A stretch of 64,000 nt of DNA from Deinococcales bacterium (GTDB lineage Bacteria; Deinococcota; Deinococci; Deinococcales; JAAFIG01), in contig JANYHH010000067.1 in the NCBI GenBank assembly GCA_025359505.1, positions 18,508 to 82,507 on the forward strand. Reading direction: 5' to 3'. The notes beneath the pieces were generated by a model that was not told the origin of the DNA, made no database searches, and saw only the letters and a list, made by a program, of their open reading frames with translations. The translations under genes and the position numbers were made by a program. Below are positions 35,059 to 44,367 of this stretch, piece after piece. How positions within the stretch are numbered: the stretch's first letter is position 1; each line of letters opens with the position of its first letter.

Positions 35059-36315
35059 ATGTGGCGCTTCTTCGTTTCGTTGGTACTCGCGGCTGCGTTT
35101 GTGGTCGCCGCCGCTCAAGAATCGCCGCAACTCGAGCCGATCGAGTTCTGGACGTGGCAACCGAGCGGCCCCGATCTGGCTGAGGATTACGAACTGAGCA
35201 GCAACAACCAGCGCGTGGTCGTCAGGCGCTTCTCGAGCGGCGCGGAAACCTACCAAGCGCTGCTGAATGCGATGAAAACTGGTTCAGCGCCTGATGTGGT
35301 GCGCCTCGAGTACGCGTTCCTGCCGCTTTTACAGCGTGAAAACGCATTGCTTGACTTGGAGCCGACCCTGCCTGAGACGGCGGCTGCGGATTTCCCCGCG
35401 TGGGCTTGGAAAGAAGTCAGCGTCGGACGCGGGGTTTACGCGCTGCCAGTGGACAGCTCACCCGTCGCGCTGGTTTACCGCAGCGATCTTTTAGAGCGTT
35501 ACAAGTTGACTGTTCCGACGACGTGGGCGCAGCTCGCCAAGGTGGCTGAGCAGATCTACACAGCCTCTGGTGGAAAAGTCAAACTCTTCAACGTGGACAG
35601 CCGCTCGAGCCTTTGGTGGCTCGCCCTGACGCAAGCCAGCGGCTCGAGACCTTGGTTGGCAGAGCCGCCGCGCTCTTACACCCAGCGGCTCGAGGATGCC
35701 CCGGCGCGGCAAGTCGCTGCGGCGCTCGCGCCGCTCCTCAAACGCGGGCGCGTGACGGTCTTTGCAACGGGGAGCTTGACTGAAGCCCGCGCACTGCGCG
35801 ATGGGACGCTGGTGATGAGCGCCATGCCCTTATCGGCTGCGGTGTCGCTGGCTAAAGTCTTGCGCGTCCCCTCGAATGGAGCCAAGTACCGCATTGCCGC
35901 GCTGCCCACGGGCGGAAGTGCTGATTGGGGCGGCTCGAGTTGCGCCGTGACCGCGCAATCGCAGCAACCACTGGCGGCGACGCAGTTTTGCTTGTGGCTG
36001 AGCCGCGACCTTGGAGCGCAGCTCAAAAGCTGGACGAGGGACGGCTTCCTGAGCGTCATGCCAACCTTCAGCCCAGACACACCGCTTGCACTGCGCGGCT
36101 TCTACGGTGGGTTGGATGTCGGCTCGGTGTTTGGCAAGCTGCGCGGCTCGGTGCAAGCGCAAACGTGGGTTCCGTGGCTGCCACTGACCGATGCGGTCTA
36201 CCGTCAGCTCATGCGCGATGTCTTGGCTAGAAAGCTGACGCTGACCCAAGCCCTCGAGCGTTGGCAGGCGACAGTACTGTTTGAAGCCAAGAAAGCCGGG
36301 TTCAACCTGCGTTAG
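35059..36315 (+). CDS. Sugar ABC transporter substrate-binding protein 2, diverged paralogue
   Basis: A 418-aa exported binding protein with signal (VVAAAQ) that is clearly related to protein 1. Compare IEFWTWQPSGPDLAE with ITLEYWSWVPKMEEQ, ADWGGSSCAVTAQSQ with GNWGGSTAVVTTQSK, and the endings EAKKAGFNLR and KAKADGYNVK. It has more CTCGAG than protein 1 and ordinary codon use, so it is probably expressed less. A TAGATT box lies 9 nt before the ATG, hinting at its own promoter. The gene ends overlapping the convergent transporter gene by 14 bp. Confidence 0.88.
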   Translation: MWRFFVSLVLAAAFVVAAAQESPQLEPIEFWTWQPSGPDLAEDYELSSNNQRVVVRRFSSGAETYQALLNAMKTGSAPDVVRLEYAFLPLLQRENALLDLEPTLPETAAADFPAWAWKEVSVGRGVYALPVDSSPVALVYRSDLLERYKLTVPTTWAQLAKVAEQIYTASGGKVKLFNVDSRSSLWWLALTQASGSRPWLAEPPRSYTQRLEDAPARQVAAALAPLLKRGRVTVFATGSLTEARALRDGTLVMSAMPLSAAVSLAKVLRVPSNGAKYRIAALPTGGSADWGGSSCAVTAQSQQPLAATQFCLWLSRDLGAQLKSWTRDGFLSVMPTFSPDTPLALRGFYGGLDVGSVFGKLRGSVQAQTWVPWLPLTDAVYRQLMRDVLARKLTLTQALERWQATVLFEAKKAGFNLR

Positions 36316-37015
36316 TGGTCAGTTTGAACGGGTTGAAATCAGTGCCCACATCGTAGTGATCCATGCCCTCGGCGCGTTTCAAGCCCCGCACCACCGCGTA
36401 AGTCACGGGCGTGAGGATCACCTCGAGCGCGACTTTGTACAAGTAATTGGTTTGAATGATGTTCCACAACACATCGCCGGGTAAGGCGTTCGGGCCGATG
36501 CCAAAAGCGATGAAGCTAAAAGCGAGCGTGTCCGCGCCCTGCCCGAGCAACGTGCTACCAATCGTGCGCGTCCACAGCCAACGCCCTTTGGTCATGACCT
36601 TCATCTTCGCCAGCACGTAGGCATTTAAAAATTCGCCAATGAAGAACGCCACCATACTGGCGGCGACAATTTGCGGCACGAACCCCAGCACCGTTTCAAA
36701 CGCGCCCTTCGTCGGACTCGAGGCGTCCGTGGGCAGAATTCCGACCAGTGCAAAAACGAGGCTGGTCAGTAAGTTCATCAGAAGCGCGAACCAGATCACA
36801 CGCCGGGAGCGCTGATAGCCGTAAACCTCGGTCAGGATATCACCGAAAATGTAGGTCAGTGGAAACAGGAACGTGCCGCCATCGAAGACGGGTTTCCAGC
36901 TTCCGAGCGTCACGGTTGCTAGTTTGGTGCTGGCGATGTTGCTGACGACCAGCACAACCGCGAAACTCCCGAGGATCAAGTCGTAATACTTCAGTCTGAG
37001 CGGCGAGGACTGCAT
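36302..37015 (-). CDS. Queuosine precursor transporter, YhhQ/VUT family
   Basis: A 237-aa membrane protein with about six helices and the family segments VVSNIASTKLATV, FGDILTEVYGYQRSRRVIWFA and the C-terminal TNYLYKVALEVILTPVTY. YhhQ-family proteins import preQ0/preQ1 for tRNA queuosine. TAGACT ends 7 nt before ATG 37015, so the transcript is likely leaderless and no preQ1 riboswitch is expected upstream. The earlier in-frame ATG is rejected for that reason. Confidence 0.9.
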   Translation of the reverse strand: MQSSPLRLKYYDLILGSFAVVLVVSNIASTKLATVTLGSWKPVFDGGTFLFPLTYIFGDILTEVYGYQRSRRVIWFALLMNLLTSLVFALVGILPTDASSPTKGAFETVLGFVPQIVAASMVAFFIGEFLNAYVLAKMKVMTKGRWLWTRTIGSTLLGQGADTLAFSFIAFGIGPNALPGDVLWNIIQTNYLYKVALEVILTPVTYAVVRGLKRAEGMDHYDVGTDFNPFKLTTNAG

Positions 37016-37121
37016 GGCTGCGAGTCTACGCTTTGGGATCACCTCGAGAAATCACGAGTTTGAGCTTATCTCAAAACTTAGACTCGAGTCTAAGTAAATC
37101 GGCTTTGCTCGAGAGGTGCGT

Positions 37122-37148
37122 AAAAAAACCAGCGGCTCGAGCCGCTGG
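37122..37148 (-). terminator. Intrinsic terminator of the 53-aa peptide gene
   Basis: A 20-nt perfect palindrome (37129-37148), CCAGCGGCTCGAGCCGCTGG, is followed on the minus strand by seven T residues (A-run 37122-37128). It ends a minus-strand transcript coming from the peptide gene 23 bp upstream. CTCGAG sits at the centre of the hairpin. Confidence 0.85.
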
Positions 37149-37170
37149 TATGATATACATGTGAGGTAGG

Positions 37171-37332
37171 TTAGCTGCCTCCACCGAACGCAGTCGCACC
37201 GCTTGCCATTACCGTTGTGCTCGAGTGAGCGTTGGTAGCACCGCCGCCACCAAAAGCAGTTGCTCCTGACGCAAGAGCTGTGAAGCCGAGGACGAGTGAA
37301 GAAGCGACGATGAGCTTAATAAGGATTTTCAT
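37171..37332 (-). CDS. 53-aa secreted peptide with two identical decapeptide repeats
   Basis: This short gene encodes a signal-like N-terminus (MKILIKLIVASSLVLGF, then TALA) and a mature part that begins SGATAFGGGG. The decapeptide ASGATAFGGG is present at residues 21-30 and again at 43-52, just before the final Ser. The two copies (nt 37243-37272 and 37177-37206) use different synonymous codons at 7 of 10 positions, a sign of selection on the peptide. It has a dedicated terminator 23 bp downstream. Its ATG is 32 bp from the divergent regulator start. A signalling peptide is my inference; it could also be a secreted glycine-rich structural peptide. Confidence 0.75.
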   Translation of the reverse strand: MKILIKLIVASSLVLGFTALASGATAFGGGGATNAHSSTTVMASGATAFGGGS

Positions 37333-37364
37333 AATGTTGGACGAAGAGTACGAGATCGGACAAT

Positions 37365-39335
37365 ATGTCTGACTTAATTCCTCTTAGCTCGCATTTGGAG
37401 TTGTTGTATCAGAACTCCAGATATGCAGATGGTGTGAACTTCTACGAGGCTTCAGGTGTTACAACGCCCCGAGAAGATCGTTTCGGTGGACTCTGCCTGT
37501 GGTCGTTAGGAAAATACGAAGAGGCAAAAATCCCACTTTACAAATCAATACAGCGTGGTTATGCAGATGCAACTGTTGACCTGATAGGAATTCACTTACA
37601 ACTTAACGAGTTCACTGAGGCTCAAGAATGGATTGAGCTAAGTTGGAAACTTGAGTTATCACCGCTCAACAGAATCGAAATATTGATCTCTGAAAGCGAT
37701 CTTTATGTGAAGCTCGGCAAAAGTAGGCTTGCGGTTAAGGCATTAAAGAAAGCTTGGATACAAGCAAATATTACTACCGACCCCGCAAACTCGATTTCTC
37801 GCGTAGCGCAGTCTCTGGCGGTTGCGTTACAAAGCCTTGGCGAGGATTCAAAGGCAATCGAATATTTAAATAAAGCAATCTTGAAATCAAACGAATTCTG
37901 GAAAACAATTCTCCGAATTACCTTGGCTAATTCACTCATGTCTACTGGTGACTTGGTTAAAGCGCAGTTAAATCTCCAAAGCACACAAAAAGCTAGTGAA
38001 TCAAATGGGGTTATCTCTGCATATCACCTGATTGCAGATGGGCAATTTTCAGTTATTTGCAAGCAGTTTGATCAATCAGTTGCTCGTTCTGCAACAGCGA
38101 TACAAGCATCAGAGAAAATAGATAACAGGCAGTTTCAGCTCGAGTCTCGAGCATGGGCGTCAGCCACGCACATTGCCACTGGCAACCTCGATCAAGCTCG
38201 AGCCGTACTGATGCCGCTCGCTCACCTCGAGCTTGCCCCAGCGGAGGAGGCGTTGCTGAAACTCCGTCAAGGCGTGCTGCATCTGGCAAGTAGCGACATG
38301 ATCGCTGCTCGAGCTGCTTTGGAACACGCAGTTTCACACTTTTCCACGTTGGAGCACAAGCGCGAATTAGGCTGGTCAATGCTGCGCCTCGCGGAGTTCC
38401 ATCTGGTGACTGGCGATCCAACGCTCGCCAATCAAACGCTGGAGCGTGTTTCTGATGTCGCTAATGAAGTTGGTGGCACGGCGTTCTTGGTGTCGGAGTT
38501 GAACCTGATGGGTTTGGCAACTGTCACGAAGCTCTCAGAGGTCGCCTCTGTCTACGCCATGCACGCGCTCGCCCCGACCCTCGAGCCGGGACGACTGGTG
38601 TCTATCCCGCTGGATTCCAGACCGCTGGTGCGGCGTTTGCGCGTGATTACGCTGGGCAAACCCATGCTGCTGGCGGGCGACCGCAACGTCACGCCGCGCC
38701 TCAATAAAGCCATGGAACTGATCTCTTACCTCGTTTTGCACCCGCAAAGCAGTCTGGAACGGATTTTAGACGCGGTTTTCCCGGACAGTGATGCTAAAGC
38801 TGCCGCAAATTACTTTCATCAGATTCGTCACAAGCTCACCAGAGACGTGCCGGAATTGCGTGTCGCGCAAGATAAGCAAACCAAACTCTACGCAATTGAT
38901 ACTGGAACTATTCCTTTAGAGAGCGATTACGAGGATGTCGTTAAACTCTTAAATCACGCCACGCAAAATGAACTCCACCAAGCGCTCGAGATTTATCGCG
39001 GTGCATTTATGCCGCATATCGAGAGCGAATGGGCTGAGGAGGTCAGAAATAACGTGGAATGGTTACTGGTTCGCTCTGGATTGCGCGTCGTGCAGGATTT
39101 GTACGACCGTGGAAACTTCGAGGATTGCCGCAAACTCACTGAGAAACTGCGGAAAGTCGCGCCGCTCGATGCCGGTCTGGGCGAGCTGTTGGTGCGTGCC
39201 ACGAACGAAATCGACGGTTTGCTGGCTGCTAAGCGCACGCTGACCGATGTCGAGAAGTATTTCAATGCCGAAGTTGGCGAGTTGCCACCGGGACTAGAGA
39301 GTTTGAAACGCGATTACAAGCTCAACATCAACTGA
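37365..39335 (+). CDS. TPR regulator with C-terminal winged helix and BTAD
   Basis: A 656-aa protein. Residues 1-410 are TPR-like helical repeats, about 425-515 a SARP-type winged helix (LRVITLGKPMLLAGDRNVTP, HQIRHKLTRDVPELRV) and 530-600 a BTAD region (HQALEIYRGAFMPHIESEW). This order is the reverse of a standard SARP. The gene is a mosaic: up to about 38140 (residue 258) it is AT-rich with no CTCGAG; after that GC-rich with dense CTCGAG. It is divergent from the peptide gene with a 32-bp gap, which makes it a candidate peptide receptor (inference). Confidence 0.75.
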   Translation: MSDLIPLSSHLELLYQNSRYADGVNFYEASGVTTPREDRFGGLCLWSLGKYEEAKIPLYKSIQRGYADATVDLIGIHLQLNEFTEAQEWIELSWKLELSPLNRIEILISESDLYVKLGKSRLAVKALKKAWIQANITTDPANSISRVAQSLAVALQSLGEDSKAIEYLNKAILKSNEFWKTILRITLANSLMSTGDLVKAQLNLQSTQKASESNGVISAYHLIADGQFSVICKQFDQSVARSATAIQASEKIDNRQFQLESRAWASATHIATGNLDQARAVLMPLAHLELAPAEEALLKLRQGVLHLASSDMIAARAALEHAVSHFSTLEHKRELGWSMLRLAEFHLVTGDPTLANQTLERVSDVANEVGGTAFLVSELNLMGLATVTKLSEVASVYAMHALAPTLEPGRLVSIPLDSRPLVRRLRVITLGKPMLLAGDRNVTPRLNKAMELISYLVLHPQSSLERILDAVFPDSDAKAAANYFHQIRHKLTRDVPELRVAQDKQTKLYAIDTGTIPLESDYEDVVKLLNHATQNELHQALEIYRGAFMPHIESEWAEEVRNNVEWLLVRSGLRVVQDLYDRGNFEDCRKLTEKLRKVAPLDAGLGELLVRATNEIDGLLAAKRTLTDVEKYFNAEVGELPPGLESLKRDYKLNIN

Positions 39336-39525
39336 TTTTATCCTCACGATGACTGGCTGTCTATTGAAGCCTTTCGTGCTCAGTGAGTTCGCGCCCCCTT
39401 TTCTGTAAACGTTTTCAACCTTTAGCCGCCTGTCTGAAACGTATCGTGGAATTTGAACACGCACCAAGTTGGTTCTGAACTTCCGTATCAAGAATCTTGT
39501 TTTACGCTAGTGCCGTGGGGGAATT

Positions 39526-40569
39526 TTGTTCAATTTTCGACATCTGCAACCCGAGTTGCCTCTTGGATTGGATGACGCGGTGAGCGCCGATTCAGCCGTT
39601 GGACAACTGACTGTCGGGATTGTCACCCCGAACGTCTGGGGCTTTGACATTGAGCGGGCCGCGATGCGCTTACTCGGGGTGCGGAGCGCCACGACCTTAG
39701 AGGGTGAGGACGTGGTGGGGATGTGCTCAGATGGTTTTTTTGATTGCCTGATCGTTGAGCTGCAAAACCCGTTGACGATCATGTTCTGCAATGACATCAA
39801 AAGCGATCCGTACACCAACTTGCCGATGATCGTCTTGGTGGACGAGGTGACGCAATCGCTCGCGCCAGAGGCCTACGGGCTGGGCGTGGACAACGTAATG
39901 ACCTTACCGGTCAATCCAGAAGCGCTTGCTATGCGGGCGCTGCGCTTGTGCGAACGTCACCGCGAGCAGCGTGCTCTGGAGAACCCGATGGGTGTTTTGG
40001 CGGCAGTCTCGAGAACCGTGGAGAAGCACGATCCGTACACGGCCGGTCACATCGAGCGTCTGCGTGCGATCAGCGGCCACGTGGCTCGCAGCGTCGGCTT
40101 GCAACGCGCCGAGGTCGAAGCGGTGCGGGTGGCTGGACTCTTGCACGATATTGGCAAGATTGCCGTGCCCGGCGAAATCTTGCGAAAGCCCGGTGCGCTT
40201 GATGCTCACGAATGGACGTTGATTAAACAACACCCTGTTCACGGTGCGGACATCGTGGCCACATTGCGCCAAGGTGACGTGATCGCGCCAATGGTGCGTT
40301 CGCATCACGAGCACTGGAACGGCAAGGGTTATCCCGATGGCTTGGGCAGTACCGATATTCCAATCGGCGGGCGCATCATCGCGGTTGTGGACGCCTTCGA
40401 CGCGATGACCACCGACCGACCGTACAGAAGCGCCCTGACGCTCGAGGAAGCCCGCCGTAGGCTGTCTGAGGGTGCGGGAACGCAGTTCGACCGTAACATC
40501 GTCACGGCATTGCTTGATCTCAGCCCAAGGGTATTAGAGAAACGCTGGGAAGACGCGTTGTCACTCTGA
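39526..40569 (+). CDS. HD-GYP domain phosphodiesterase with receiver-like N-terminus
   Basis: A 347-aa protein. Residues about 25-140 resemble a receiver domain without a clear phospho-Asp; then the HD-GYP domain with LLHDIGKIAVPGEIL and HHEHWNGKGYPDGLG, including the diagnostic GYP. Such enzymes degrade cyclic di-GMP. TTG 39526 is the first in-frame start, with GGGGGA only 3 nt upstream; a later start is possible. Its relation to the upstream regulator is unknown, but both are on the same strand 190 bp apart. Confidence 0.85.
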   Translation: MFNFRHLQPELPLGLDDAVSADSAVGQLTVGIVTPNVWGFDIERAAMRLLGVRSATTLEGEDVVGMCSDGFFDCLIVELQNPLTIMFCNDIKSDPYTNLPMIVLVDEVTQSLAPEAYGLGVDNVMTLPVNPEALAMRALRLCERHREQRALENPMGVLAAVSRTVEKHDPYTAGHIERLRAISGHVARSVGLQRAEVEAVRVAGLLHDIGKIAVPGEILRKPGALDAHEWTLIKQHPVHGADIVATLRQGDVIAPMVRSHHEHWNGKGYPDGLGSTDIPIGGRIIAVVDAFDAMTTDRPYRSALTLEEARRRLSEGAGTQFDRNIVTALLDLSPRVLEKRWEDALSL

Positions 40570-40782
40570 CAATCGCTATTCAATCAAACCAGACCTAGAA
40601 ACAAAGGTTGCGTCCACCGCTCATGCGTGTGAGACGCGTTTTTTATGCTGTGAACTCGAGTCTCGAGCGGATTTGACTGCCGAGGTGATTAAGGCCGATT
40701 AAGTGTTTTTGGTTCGATCAAATCGGGTGCTCGAGCTAGAAACGCTTTTAACGCTGTCAAGCACAGCTTGAAAATTACGTTA
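40570..40782. other. Intergenic, no gene seen
   Basis: The 213-bp space between convergent genes shows no coding frame. It contains a short inverted repeat (GCGTGTGAGACGCG with a T-run, 40626-40643) that may terminate HD-GYP transcription, and a few CTCGAG copies. Confidence 0.4.
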
Positions 40783-41382
40783 TTAAACTTGGTCTAATAA
40801 CGCCAGTAACTCCTCGATCACGAACGCGGTCATGCCCCAGATGTCCACCCCTTGCCAGTCGTAATGCAAAATCTGGCGCGGTTTTTCCACTCCAACCGGC
40901 CAGCGGCCGCCCGGCGGCGGCTCGAGGCGAAGGTCAACGCGGGGGGTGATCTGTCGCAAATCTGCTAATGGCACGCGCAGCAGCGCGGCGACCTCGCCCG
41001 ATTGCGGCTCGAGGGAGGCGTCTGCTGCGATGACACCCAGCACGGGCGTGACCTGAAAGCCTTGCGGCGTCCAGACATCGTGCATCAAACCCAGCACCCG
41101 CACCGCACTCGGCTCGAGCGCGATCTCTTCAAACGCTTCGCGCAGTGCGGCTTGCATCGCGTCCTCGCCCGGCTCCAACTTGCCACCGGGGAAAGCGATT
41201 TGACCCTGATGGGTCGGCAGCGTCGCGCCGCGCTGCGTCAAAATCAACTCTGGGCGTGGGCCAGAGGTCACGGCGACCAGCACGGCTGCGCGACGAAAGT
41301 CTGGGATGCTCAAGCTGCGCCGACTTCGTTCAATCAACAGCCGCTCGAGCCTGTCGGGGTTCACGGGCTGACTTTGAGTCAA
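40783..41382 (-). CDS. CoA pyrophosphatase-type Nudix hydrolase
   Basis: A 199-aa Nudix protein with the CoA-pyrophosphatase pattern LTQRGATLPTHQGQIAFPG just before the Nudix box (GGKLEPGEDAMQAALREAF, then EEIALEP). NudL-type enzymes cleave CoA to 3',5'-ADP and phosphopantetheine. The start overlaps the mazG stop by 4 nt, so it is the second gene of a mazG operon of nucleotide-cleaning enzymes. Confidence 0.88.
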   Translation of the reverse strand: MTQSQPVNPDRLERLLIERSRRSLSIPDFRRAAVLVAVTSGPRPELILTQRGATLPTHQGQIAFPGGKLEPGEDAMQAALREAFEEIALEPSAVRVLGLMHDVWTPQGFQVTPVLGVIAADASLEPQSGEVAALLRVPLADLRQITPRVDLRLEPPPGGRWPVGVEKPRQILHYDWQGVDIWGMTAFVIEELLALLDQV

Positions 41383-41996
41383 ACCGCGTCTCGCACTCGA
41401 GCTGATAACCGCTCCCGCAGGGCGACTTCCGGGTTGACGCCCAGATCCCGCGCCCAGTTGATGACCGCCTCGAGCACATCACTAACGCCCTCGGTAGTCT
41501 CATTTGCACGCTGAACAGCGTCCACGACCGCCGCCCTCGAGCCATGTGGAGATTCTAAAATCTTGTGAATCTCCGCCCCCCGCGCCAATGCTCCCAATGC
41601 ACTCGGCACACGCTCGAGCGGATGGACGGGCGGTTTGCCAGCCCGCTCGAGCGTCTTGATCGCGTTCCAATTCGTGACGACTTCATCGGCGCTGCTGGCA
41701 CTCACCTCGCCAAAAATGTGTGGGTGACGGCGAATCAGCTTTTCCACGATCTGCGTTTCGACCGTCTGATACGAAAAACTACCCTGCTCCTCGGCGATCA
41801 CGCTGTGAAACGCAACCTGTAACAACACGTCGCCCAGCTCGCCCGCCAGTTCCGTTGGATCGCCACCAATCGCGTCCACCGCTTCGGCTGCCTCCTCGAG
41901 CATATAGATTTTTAGGGATTCGTGCGTCTGCTCCCTGTCCCACGGGCAACCATCTGGGGCGCGAAGTTGGCGCATGACCTCGAGTAAACGCTGCAT
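41379..41996 (-). CDS. mazG: MazG nucleoside triphosphate pyrophosphohydrolase
   Basis: A 205-aa protein carrying the MazG signatures: LRAPDGCPWDREQTHESL, then YMLEEAAEAVDAI and ELAGELGDVLLQVAFHS with the metal-binding Glu and Asp residues. It splits (d)NTPs to NMP and PPi. TAAAAT ends 6 nt before the ATG, a leaderless start. Length fits a MazG with partial second repeat. Confidence 0.95.
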   Translation of the reverse strand: MQRLLEVMRQLRAPDGCPWDREQTHESLKIYMLEEAAEAVDAIGGDPTELAGELGDVLLQVAFHSVIAEEQGSFSYQTVETQIVEKLIRRHPHIFGEVSASSADEVVTNWNAIKTLERAGKPPVHPLERVPSALGALARGAEIHKILESPHGSRAAVVDAVQRANETTEGVSDVLEAVINWARDLGVNPEVALRERLSARVRDAV

Positions 41997-42058
41997 GCGC
42001 TGATTTTACTCGAGGGTCAGCGATTCAATTGTCCGATTTCAAAGTTCGGTCGATGCGT

Positions 42059-42814
42059 TCATGCGATCTCGAGAATCGTGCGTTGCTGAACCCAATCGTC
42101 ACTGATGACCTGCCCATCGGAGAGCTTGACGCACCGCTGGGCGAATGCCCCGACTCGAGGATCGTGCGTGACGAGCACCACGGACGCGCCCTGCTCGTGC
42201 AATTGATCAAACAGCGAAAGGATTTCGTCGCCGCCCTCTTTTGACAGGTTTCCCGTCGGTTCGTCTGCTAAGAGCACCGTCGGCTCGGTGACCATCGCTC
42301 GAGCAATCGCCACGCGTTGTTGTTGCCCACCCGAGAGTTGCATCGGGTAGTGTCCCATGCGGTCGCCGAGTCCGACCGCTTCCAAATAGGCCCGCGCTTG
42401 CTCGCGGCGCACGCGGGCAGCGATGCGAGCGTAAACCAGCGGAACCTCGACGTTCTCGAGCGCCGTCAACTCTGGGAAGAGGTTATAGGCTTGGAACACG
42501 AAACCGAAGTGCTGGTTGCGAATTCGCGCCAGTTCCGCGTCGGGCAGCCGCGTGATGTCATAACCCTCGAGTTCGTAGCTGCCCTCGGTGGCGACATCGA
42601 GCGCCCCGAGAATCTGCATCAGCGTGCTTTTTCCAGAACCCGATGAACCCATGATCGACACGAACTCGCCACGGTCAATCACCAAATCAACGCCGTTCAG
42701 CGCAGCGACCACGCCGTCACCGATGGCATAGCGCTTGACGATCCCCTCGAGCCGGATCATCGAAGGTTGTCCATCTTTGGGTACGGATTGCTGCGTTGCT
42801 GCTTCTAGGCTCAT
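42059..42814 (-). CDS. ABC transporter ATPase, MacB/LolD type
   Basis: A 251-aa ATPase: Walker [10 protein letters not shown] (about 56-64), signature [15 protein letters not shown], Walker [12 protein letters not shown]. The final N of that motif is typical for MacB/LolD-type exporters. The start overlaps the adaptor gene (ATGA). It likely drives the two FtsX-like permeases encoded upstream in the same operon. Confidence 0.9.
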   Translation of the reverse strand: MSLEAATQQSVPKDGQPSMIRLEGIVKRYAIGDGVVAALNGVDLVIDRGEFVSIMGSSGSGKSTLMQILGALDVATEGSYELEGYDITRLPDAELARIRNQHFGFVFQAYNLFPELTALENVEVPLVYARIAARVRREQARAYLEAVGLGDRMGHYPMQLSGGQQQRVAIARAMVTEPTVLLADEPTGNLSKEGGDEILSLFDQLHEQGASVVLVTHDPRVGAFAQRCVKLSDGQVISDDWVQQRTILEIA

Positions 42815-44367
42815 CGTAGTTCTCCCCCTGCGGACACTTGGATCTGTGCTTGGTCTTTGAAGGCTTCGACGCTCGAGGTGATCACGCGAGTGCCTGCTGA
42901 TAGCCCCGAGGTGATTTCGATCAGGTTGGCGTTCGATGCGCCGAAACTCACGTCGGTTCGGCTGGCGCTGCCGTCTGGCGCAAGGACATACGCGATGCGT
43001 TCGCCGCCCGTGGTGATGAACGCGCCGCGCGGCAGGGTCGGTACGTCGCGCCTACGCCCGACGGTGATCTCGAGGCTCGCGCCCGAATTGGGTCGCGGCG
43101 GTGTGGTCGCACCTGTCGCTTGGTTTGAAAACAGTAGCCGCACCGTCACGTTGACCGTCGAACCGTTCGCGGTTTTAACCGCCTGCGCCGCCATGCGAGC
43201 GACTTTGCCAGTGAACGCCTGATTGCCGACCCGGATTCGCACCATCTGCCCCGGTTGCACCCGCGCCGCCGAGAGCGCATCCACGCTGCTCTCGACGATT
43301 AATTGCGACAGATCGGCGAGGGTCAGCAGTTTGGCGGACACGGCGATATCTTGCCCGACCCGGATCGGCAGCGCCACCACGCGACCCGCGAAGGAAGCCC
43401 TGACGCTGAGGTTCTCGAGCTTCGCCGCCGTGCGCTTTGAATCCTGCTGGGCGTCGCTCAGGTTGCGCTGCGCGATCTCGAGGCTCAGGCGACCCGCCGC
43501 TCGAGCGTCGCGCAGTGCCAACGCCAGATTGTCGGCTGACCGTTGCACCGCCTCGAGTTTCTGCCGCGCCGCGTCAACGTTGATTCGCGCCTCACCACCC
43601 AGCGCGTACAGCGATTCGAGGCGGGTCAGCTCGAGCGTGAGATTCACCGCGCTTGAGCGAGCATCACCCAACTTCGCGTTCGCCTCGCGCTCGGATTGCT
43701 GGGCGGACAACCGCGCTTGCGCCAACGCGTCCGCGTTTTTGCTGACGGTTTTCTCACTGTCGCGCAGGGCCTGCTCGAGATCAGGTGAGAAGAGTTTCAC
43801 CAGCACTTGACCCGCTTTCACGTCCTGCCCTTCTTTCACCAGCAACGCCTGCACGGTCGCTGCAACCTTGGCGTTCACGTCCAGCACGTCTCTGGGGGCG
43901 ACCGTGCCGCTGCTCGAGACCGTCTCCTCGATGGTGCTGTTGGTGACGGTCGCGGCCGTGAATTGACGCAGCACGTAGACAGAGTTCTGCGGGCGCAGCA
44001 CCATGAATGGCACGATCACCAACGCGCTCAGCACCGCCACCGCGAACAGCAGCAGTGGCCACTGACTGCGCTTGCGCTCAGCCTTCAATTTCTCTGGCTT
44101 GCCGATGATGCTTTTGTTCAGCGCTCCGCGAATCGGTAGTGTCCCACGGCTTGGCAAGGCTCGAGTCGCCGCTCGAGGTGAGCTTTGTGGGTCGGTGAGG
44201 GTTGGCGGCTGCTTCGCGTCCAATGCTGATGGCTGCCGTGGCGGGGCGACGGATGGTTTCGGCTTCACGTCGTCTGAACTCGAGCGCACGCCACCGAGCT
44301 TCGGCGGTGCGCCCGCCTTCAGTGTTTTGGGCGGAATGCCACGCGGTTTGTGATCGCGGTCACTCAT
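42811..44367 (-). CDS. MacA-like periplasmic adaptor protein
   Basis: A 518-aa protein. About 95 residues of Pro/Lys-rich cytoplasmic N-terminus precede a single transmembrane helix (LLLFAVAVLSALVIVPF), then biotinyl-lipoyl halves (VKEGQDVKAGQVLVKL) flanking a long coiled coil (about 215-310) and a beta-barrel end. It should bridge inner-membrane MacB to the outer layer. The long N-terminal tail is unusual for MacA. Start and stop overlap its neighbours by 4 nt. Confidence 0.85.
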   Translation of the reverse strand: MSDRDHKPRGIPPKTLKAGAPPKLGGVRSSSDDVKPKPSVAPPRQPSALDAKQPPTLTDPQSSPRAATRALPSRGTLPIRGALNKSIIGKPEKLKAERKRSQWPLLLFAVAVLSALVIVPFMVLRPQNSVYVLRQFTAATVTNSTIEETVSSSGTVAPRDVLDVNAKVAATVQALLVKEGQDVKAGQVLVKLFSPDLEQALRDSEKTVSKNADALAQARLSAQQSEREANAKLGDARSSAVNLTLELTRLESLYALGGEARINVDAARQKLEAVQRSADNLALALRDARAAGRLSLEIAQRNLSDAQQDSKRTAAKLENLSVRASFAGRVVALPIRVGQDIAVSAKLLTLADLSQLIVESSVDALSAARVQPGQMVRIRVGNQAFTGKVARMAAQAVKTANGSTVNVTVRLLFSNQATGATTPPRPNSGASLEITVGRRRDVPTLPRGAFITTGGERIAYVLAPDGSASRTDVSFGASNANLIEITSGLSAGTRVITSSVEAFKDQAQIQVSAGGELR

